A DNA stretch of 46,646 nucleotides from an uncultured Prevotellaceae bacterium (GTDB taxonomy: Bacteria > Bacteroidota > Bacteroidia > Bacteroidales > Muribaculaceae), in assembly GCA_947165485.1 (NCBI GenBank), contig CAMVAP010000022.1:1-46646 (forward strand), read 5' to 3'. Each line of letters begins with the position of its first letter. Positions within the stretch are counted from its first letter, which is position 1. The notes under the pieces were generated by a model, which saw only the letters and a list, made by a program, of their open reading frames with translations, was not told the DNA's origin and did no database searches. Positions 41,997 to 46,646 of the stretch are shown here, piece after piece. The position numbers and the translations under genes are program-made.

Positions 41997-44798
41997 ATGG
42001 CTACTTCAGGCGACATCATCATCAAGGGTGCACGCGTCAACAACCTCAAGAACGTTGACGTGACGATACCTCGTGGCAAATTTGTCGTGGTGACGGGTCT
42101 ATCGGGCTCGGGCAAGTCTTCGCTGGCCTTCGACACGCTCTATGCCGAGGGGCAGCGTCGTTATGTCGAGAGCCTGTCATCCTATGCCCGCCAGTTCATG
42201 GGGCGCATGTCCAAGCCCGACTGCGACTTCATCCGCGGCCTGCCGCCCGCCATTGCCGTCGAGCAGCGCACCGTCACGCGCAACTCGCGCAGCACCGTGG
42301 GCACGAGTACCGAGATCTATGATTACCTGCGCCTGCTGTTTGCCCGTGTGGGCAAGACCTACTCACCCATCTCGGGCAACCTGGTCAAGAAGCACACGTC
42401 CAGCGACGTGATCAACTGCATCAACTCCTATCCCGACGGGACGCGACTGGCCCTGCTCACCGAGGTCATCGTGCCCGAGGGAAGAGACATGCGCACCCAG
42501 CTCGACATCCTAGCCAAGGGCGGCTACTCGCGATTGATGACCCGTGACGGCAGATTTGTCGATATTGCTCAGGTCATAGCCCTTGACGGTGACCTGGATC
42601 CTGCCGATTACCGCCTGCTCATCGACCGCATGGCGGTGACCCACCAGCGGGATGACGAGATGCGACTGCTTGACTCGTTGCAGACGGCCTTCTATGAAGG
42701 CAAGGACGAGTGCATCATTGTGGTGTGGGAGCAGGACGGGGCAATGGTCGAGCACCGTTTCTCAAAGCGTTTTGAACTGGACGGAATGACATTTGAGGAG
42801 CCCAGCGACCTGATGTTCAATTTCAACAATCCGCTGGGAGCATGTCCCACGTGTGAGGGCTTTGGCAGCGTGATCGGCATTGACGAGAGCCTGGTGGTGC
42901 CCGACCGGGGGCGTTCGGTGTATGACGACGCCATCATGTGCTGGCGAGGACAGGTCATGGGCGAGTGGAAACGTGAATTTATCCATGTGGCCGCCCGGCA
43001 CGATTTTCCCATTCACAAGCCCTACAATGAGTTGAGCCCCAAGGACCTGGACTTGCTGTGGCACGGCACGAGCGACAAGTCGTGGCCGGGTATCGACGGT
43101 TTCTTTGAGTGGATCAAGAACAAATCCTACGCCATCCAGTACCGCGTGCTGCTGGCCCGCTATCGCGGCAAGACGGTATGCCCCGTTTGTCACGGCACAC
43201 GCCTCAAGCCACAAGCAGGCTATGTCAAGGTGGGCGGCTTGACCATCAGCGAGATGGTGAGGATGCCGGTCAACCAGCTCTCACGATGGTTTGGCCAGTT
43301 GCAACTTGACCAGACCGATGCCCAGATAGCCAAACGCCTGCTCACCGAGATCAACTCACGGCTCGACTACCTGTGCGAGGTGGGCGTGGGCTACCTGACA
43401 CTTGACCGCCTGTCATCAACCTTGTCGGGCGGTGAGAGTCAACGCATCAATCTGGCTACGGCTCTGGGTAGCTCGCTGGTCGGCTCGGTATATATCCTTG
43501 ACGAGCCATCCATCGGCCTGCATCCGCGCGACACCCATCGCTTGATTCACGTCCTGCGCATGTTACAGCAGCTGGGCAACACCGTCGTCGTGGTCGAACA
43601 TGACGAGGACATCATCCGCACCGCCGACTACCTCATCGACGTGGGACCCGAGGCGGGACGCAATGGCGGGCGCATCACTTTCCAGGGACCCGTCAGCGAC
43701 CTGGGCAAGGCAACCGACAGCTACACGGCCCAATACCTCAACGGCACGTTATCCATCCCCGTGCCACGTCAGCGCCGCCCGTGGAGCCAATACATCGAGG
43801 TCAAGGGGGCCACCCACAACAACCTCAAGAACATCACAGTAAAATTCCCGCTGGGTGTCATGACGGTGGTCACGGGCGTGAGCGGTTCGGGCAAATCCAC
43901 CCTGGTGGGCAAGATTCTCTACCCCGCCCTGGCCCGCAACTATGACCAGACAGCCGAGGCTCCGGGTAGTCACAGCGGCATCGGGGGCGACTTGACCCGC
44001 CTGCAAGCGGTTGAATTCATCGACCAGGGACCCATCGGCAAGAGCACTCGCAGCAACCCTGCCACTTATCTCAAGGCATTTGACGAGATACGCCAGCTGT
44101 TTGCCCAGCAACAACTGTCCAAGCAGATGGGCTATAATGCCGGTTTCTTCTCGTTCAACTCGCCTGGAGGCCGCTGCGAGGAGTGCAAGGGCGAGGGAAC
44201 GATCACCATCGAGATGCAGTTCATGGCCGACATCACGTTGACCTGCGAGGCTTGTCATGGCAAGCGATTCAGCCGCAATGCTCTGGACGTGATCTTCAGG
44301 GACAAAACCATCAGCGACATCCTCGACATGACCGTGAACCAGGCCATCGAGTTCTTTGGCGAGACCAACACTTATAATGAATATAAAATCGTGCGTCGCC
44401 TCAAGCCGTTACAGGACGTGGGATTGGGATACATCAAGCTGGGACAGTCGTCGGCCACACTCTCGGGCGGCGAGAACCAGCGCGTCAAGTTGGCCTACTA
44501 CCTGAGCGGTGAACGGCAAGGCAACACGTTGTTCATCTTTGACGAGCCGACCACGGGCCTACACTTCCACGACATCAACACGTTGATGCGCTCGTTTGAC
44601 CAGCTCATCGGCAACGGCCACACGGTCGTCATCATCGAGCACAACCTGGATGTCATCAAGTGTGCCGACCATATCATCGACCTGGGACCCGAGGGGGGAG
44701 ACAAGGGTGGCAACATCGTCGTCGAGGGCACTCCCGAGCAGGTTGCCCAGTGCCAGGCGAGCTACACTGGCCATTTTCTTGCCGAGAAGTTGAAATGA
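41997..44798 (+). CDS. uvrA: excinuclease ABC subunit UvrA
   Basis: The 933-residue protein has two ABC ATPase halves. Half one: Walker [11 protein letters not shown] (about 33-42) and signature LSGGESQRI; half two: [10 protein letters not shown] (about 630) and [10 protein letters not shown]. The zinc modules are visible as [17 protein letters not shown] and [17 protein letters not shown]. It locates bulky DNA lesions and loads UvrB in nucleotide excision repair. The start follows a promoter by only 19 bp. The next gene, a likely AlkD-type protein, starts 36 bp downstream, suggesting a small repair operon. Confidence 0.97.
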   Translation: MATSGDIIIKGARVNNLKNVDVTIPRGKFVVVTGLSGSGKSSLAFDTLYAEGQRRYVESLSSYARQFMGRMSKPDCDFIRGLPPAIAVEQRTVTRNSRSTVGTSTEIYDYLRLLFARVGKTYSPISGNLVKKHTSSDVINCINSYPDGTRLALLTEVIVPEGRDMRTQLDILAKGGYSRLMTRDGRFVDIAQVIALDGDLDPADYRLLIDRMAVTHQRDDEMRLLDSLQTAFYEGKDECIIVVWEQDGAMVEHRFSKRFELDGMTFEEPSDLMFNFNNPLGACPTCEGFGSVIGIDESLVVPDRGRSVYDDAIMCWRGQVMGEWKREFIHVAARHDFPIHKPYNELSPKDLDLLWHGTSDKSWPGIDGFFEWIKNKSYAIQYRVLLARYRGKTVCPVCHGTRLKPQAGYVKVGGLTISEMVRMPVNQLSRWFGQLQLDQTDAQIAKRLLTEINSRLDYLCEVGVGYLTLDRLSSTLSGGESQRINLATALGSSLVGSVYILDEPSIGLHPRDTHRLIHVLRMLQQLGNTVVVVEHDEDIIRTADYLIDVGPEAGRNGGRITFQGPVSDLGKATDSYTAQYLNGTLSIPVPRQRRPWSQYIEVKGATHNNLKNITVKFPLGVMTVVTGVSGSGKSTLVGKILYPALARNYDQTAEAPGSHSGIGGDLTRLQAVEFIDQGPIGKSTRSNPATYLKAFDEIRQLFAQQQLSKQMGYNAGFFSFNSPGGRCEECKGEGTITIEMQFMADITLTCEACHGKRFSRNALDVIFRDKTISDILDMTVNQAIEFFGETNTYNEYKIVRRLKPLQDVGLGYIKLGQSSATLSGGENQRVKLAYYLSGERQGNTLFIFDEPTTGLHFHDINTLMRSFDQLIGNGHTVVIIEHNLDVIKCADHIIDLGPEGGDKGGNIVVEGTPEQVAQCQASYTGHFLAEKLK

Positions 44799-44834
44799 TC
44801 ACCCAATCACTTATCACATAACGTCAAAGCTATC

Positions 44835-45413
44835 ATGACTCCAGCAACACCCCTAAGCGAGTATTCCAGGATTATACGCAAGAAGTTCTTTGCCTTTCGC
44901 AACGGCATCATCGCCGACAAATTGCGCAGCACGGGCGACCCCCACTCCATGATCATGGGTTGCCTGCTGGTTGATGTCGTCAGCATCATGCGCCACGCCA
45001 GCACCACGATGCCCGATGACGAGACCCGTGTTCTCGTGGCGCGGCACCTGTGGACCGACACCAATTCCCGTGAGTGCCGACTGGCAGCCCCCATGCTCTA
45101 CCCACCTCAACTCATGACCCAGGCCGAAGCCCAACAGTGGTGTGAATCGGTAGAGACCGTAGAGGTGGCCGACAACCTGTGCCACAAGCTATTGCGGCAT
45201 ATCGATGGCAGCGACGCGCTGTTCAGGCAGCTCATTTCACAAGACAAGCCTCTTGTCAAGTACACAGGCTACCGCCTCCTGCTCAACCTGATTATACTGG
45301 ATAAAGTACAGTTGAATGATTCCCTGCGAGCCATCCTTGAGCACGAAGCCGCCCAAACGTCCCATGCCCCACTGGCTCAACTATTGAAGGACATACTCGA
45401 TGAAGGCCATTAA
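44835..45413 (+). CDS. AlkD-like HEAT-repeat protein (DNA alkylation repair type)
   Basis: The 192-residue all-helical protein has segments resembling the DNA alkylation repair fold: RECRLAAPMLYPPQLMTQAE, QWCESVETVEVADNLCHKL and KPLVKYTGYRLLLNLIIL. AlkD-type enzymes remove alkylated bases without flipping them. The match is by pattern only, and catalytic residues could not be confirmed. Its position directly after uvrA supports a repair role. It is shorter than typical AlkD (about 230) and may be non-catalytic. Confidence 0.7.
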   Translation: MTPATPLSEYSRIIRKKFFAFRNGIIADKLRSTGDPHSMIMGCLLVDVVSIMRHASTTMPDDETRVLVARHLWTDTNSRECRLAAPMLYPPQLMTQAEAQQWCESVETVEVADNLCHKLLRHIDGSDALFRQLISQDKPLVKYTGYRLLLNLIILDKVQLNDSLRAILEHEAAQTSHAPLAQLLKDILDEGH

Positions 45414-46543
45414 GCGTCCCACATGAGGTCACGCACCACACTGTCGCTCAACATGACACCATCCCTTGTCAACACATAGCGGCTCGCCTTCTTCTCAAGA
45501 TTGCCCAGGGCCATGTGACGCTCTGCCACATCAACAAAGTGCCTCCACGCCTCGTCACCAAATTCCTGACGCAGGACATCGGCATCCACACCGTGTGCAG
45601 TCCGCAATCCCAACATCACCCGCTCGTCATATCGTTCCCAACGTGTCAACTGCTCCTGTTGGTAAGCCGTCTCACCGCTCATCACCTTGTCGATGTACAT
45701 TTTCAAGTCCGAAGGGTTATATCGCCTGATGACACCATCATAACTGTGAGCTGCGGCTCCCAGGCCCAAATATGGCGTTTCGTCCCAGTAGGCCGAATTA
45801 TGGCGTGAGTGAAAACCAGGCAAAGCAAAGTTGGAAATCTCATAGTGCTCAAATCCAGCAGCTTGAAGTTTATCAACCAGAATCCGATACATCTCCACAC
45901 ACTGCTCCTCGGGCACCTCAATGACCTCCCCACGTTCACGCTGATGCCACAATCGTGTCCCTTCCTCATAGGTCAAGCCATAGGCCGAGACGTGTTGCGG
46001 ATCAAGTGCCACCGCCTGATCCACCGAGCGTGACCATGATTCCACCGTCTGCCCCGGCAAGCCATAGATGAGGTCGATGCTCACGTTATTGATACCCGCA
46101 TCATGCAACCGATCAACAGCCTCGATAGCCTGGCGGGCCGTGTGGCGACGCCCGATAAAACGCAGGATATCATCCTGAAACGATTGCACACCCATGCTCA
46201 CCCGATTCACACCGAGCGACACCATCCCAGCACACCACTCGCCGGTCACATCATCGGGATTAGCCTCGACGGTAAACTCCTCGACCGTGTCCAAGCCCAA
46301 GCCCTCGCGCAGGCCATCGACCAGACGCACGAACAATGGCAACGGCAACTGTGACGGAGTTCCACCGCCCACATACAGCGTCTTGACCGCCTCGCCTCGC
46401 AACTCCATGCGACGCAATGCCGCCTCGGCAAGCAGAGCCTCGACATAACAGTCACCCATCTCCTCACGACGCAATGTCGAGAAAAAGTCACAATAGGAGC
46501 AGCGACTCGCACAGAACGGAATATGCACATAAACACCAGCCAT
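45410..46543 (-). CDS. hemW: radical SAM heme chaperone HemW
   Basis: The 377-residue protein begins AGVYVHIPFCASRCSYCDFF, with the radical SAM Cys residues of CxxxCxxC (followed by the HemW-typical DFF). Later blocks are YVGGGTPSQL, SMGVQSFQDDIL, DLIYGLPGQT and the HemW C-terminal domain. It delivers heme to target proteins and is often misnamed coproporphyrinogen oxidase. The start at 46543 is chosen because the promoter -7 box overlaps any longer start. It converges on and overlaps the AlkD-like gene by 4 bp. Confidence 0.94.
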   Translation of the reverse strand: MAGVYVHIPFCASRCSYCDFFSTLRREEMGDCYVEALLAEAALRRMELRGEAVKTLYVGGGTPSQLPLPLFVRLVDGLREGLGLDTVEEFTVEANPDDVTGEWCAGMVSLGVNRVSMGVQSFQDDILRFIGRRHTARQAIEAVDRLHDAGINNVSIDLIYGLPGQTVESWSRSVDQAVALDPQHVSAYGLTYEEGTRLWHQRERGEVIEVPEEQCVEMYRILVDKLQAAGFEHYEISNFALPGFHSRHNSAYWDETPYLGLGAAAHSYDGVIRRYNPSDLKMYIDKVMSGETAYQQEQLTRWERYDERVMLGLRTAHGVDADVLRQEFGDEAWRHFVDVAERHMALGNLEKKASRYVLTRDGVMLSDSVVRDLMWDA

Positions 46544-46550
46544 AACGACG

Positions 46551-46582
46551 CAAAGATACAATTTTCCCACGAAACCACCAAA
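46551..46582 (-). promoter_or_regulatory. hemW promoter
   Basis: On the minus strand, TTTG (complement of 46579-46582), a 20-bp spacer and TATCTTTG (complement of 46551-46558) match the consensus. The -7 box ends only 7 bp before the start codon, so the mRNA may be leaderless. A half GGGACGG repeat begins 2 bp upstream of the -33 box. Confidence 0.8.
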
Positions 46583-46583
46583 C

Positions 46584-46604
46584 GGGACACGGGGACGGTT
46601 CTTC
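46584..46604. repeat. GGGACGG half element next to hemW promoter
   Basis: GGGACACGGGGACGGTTCTT repeats the left arm of the full palindrome at 1350 but loses its partner arm within the window. It abuts the hemW promoter. Confidence 0.6.
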
Positions 46605-46646
46605 TATGTTGCAAACCAACTAAATGAATCACTTTAACTTTGGTTT

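Overview
The window looks like chromosomal DNA from a gut-type Bacteroidales bacterium, possibly a Muribaculaceae or Prevotellaceae relative. The basis is a complete Na+-NQR operon, Bacteroidota-style promoters (TTTG, 19-20 bp spacer, TAnnTTTG) before many genes, weak use of Shine-Dalgarno sites, and proteins typical of the phylum (DUF3127, OstA-like, tandem parvulins, two-ExbD TonB systems). No rRNA, tRNA, CRISPR array, phage or complete insertion sequence was seen.

Layout. 1-5000 (minus strand): an envelope-energising cluster read exbB, exbD, exbD, tonB, tonB; the two tonB genes are tandem paralogues separated by a strong terminator and a long palindrome. 5100-11230 (plus): nqrABCDEF with a good promoter and terminator. 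11250-13380: a flavodoxin-like lipoprotein, an OmpH/Skp-like lipoprotein and a small membrane protein. 13380-23390 (mostly plus): an accessory stretch holding a sigma factor fused to a membrane segment and probable beta-barrel, an AT-rich S41 peptidase, a radical SAM/SPASM plus Gfo/Idh/MocA oxidoreductase pair, a RibD-type reductase, a TlpA-like thioredoxin, a PepD-type dipeptidase and a DUF3127 protein. Most of the repeats lie here. 23390-41650 (minus): housekeeping genes for envelope protein folding (two parvulin proteins, OstA-like), MutL, a PHP phosphatase, a GDSL esterase, RecQ, ClpX, ClpP, trigger factor, an ECF sigma factor and a small YtxH/holin-like operon. 41950-46570: uvrA, an AlkD-like gene and hemW.

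The most notable new observation is a family of three 162-bp elements (11887, 19705, 20868). They have imperfect terminal inverted repeats, and each copy is flanked by a different perfect 8-bp direct repeat, as expected of a recently mobile non-autonomous transposon (MITE). A second repeat system consists of 7-nt periodic arrays joined at a shared GGCATCCGC core (12155 and 22647). A third is a GGGACGG palindrome present as two complete hairpins and two half copies. The sigma factor/barrel fusion is the most unusual protein.

Functionally, the window joins respiration (Na+-NQR), ion-gradient-driven outer-membrane transport (ExbB/ExbD/TonB), outer-membrane protein and LPS assembly, protein quality control and DNA repair. 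The functional calls rest on motif recognition by eye; no database search was run.
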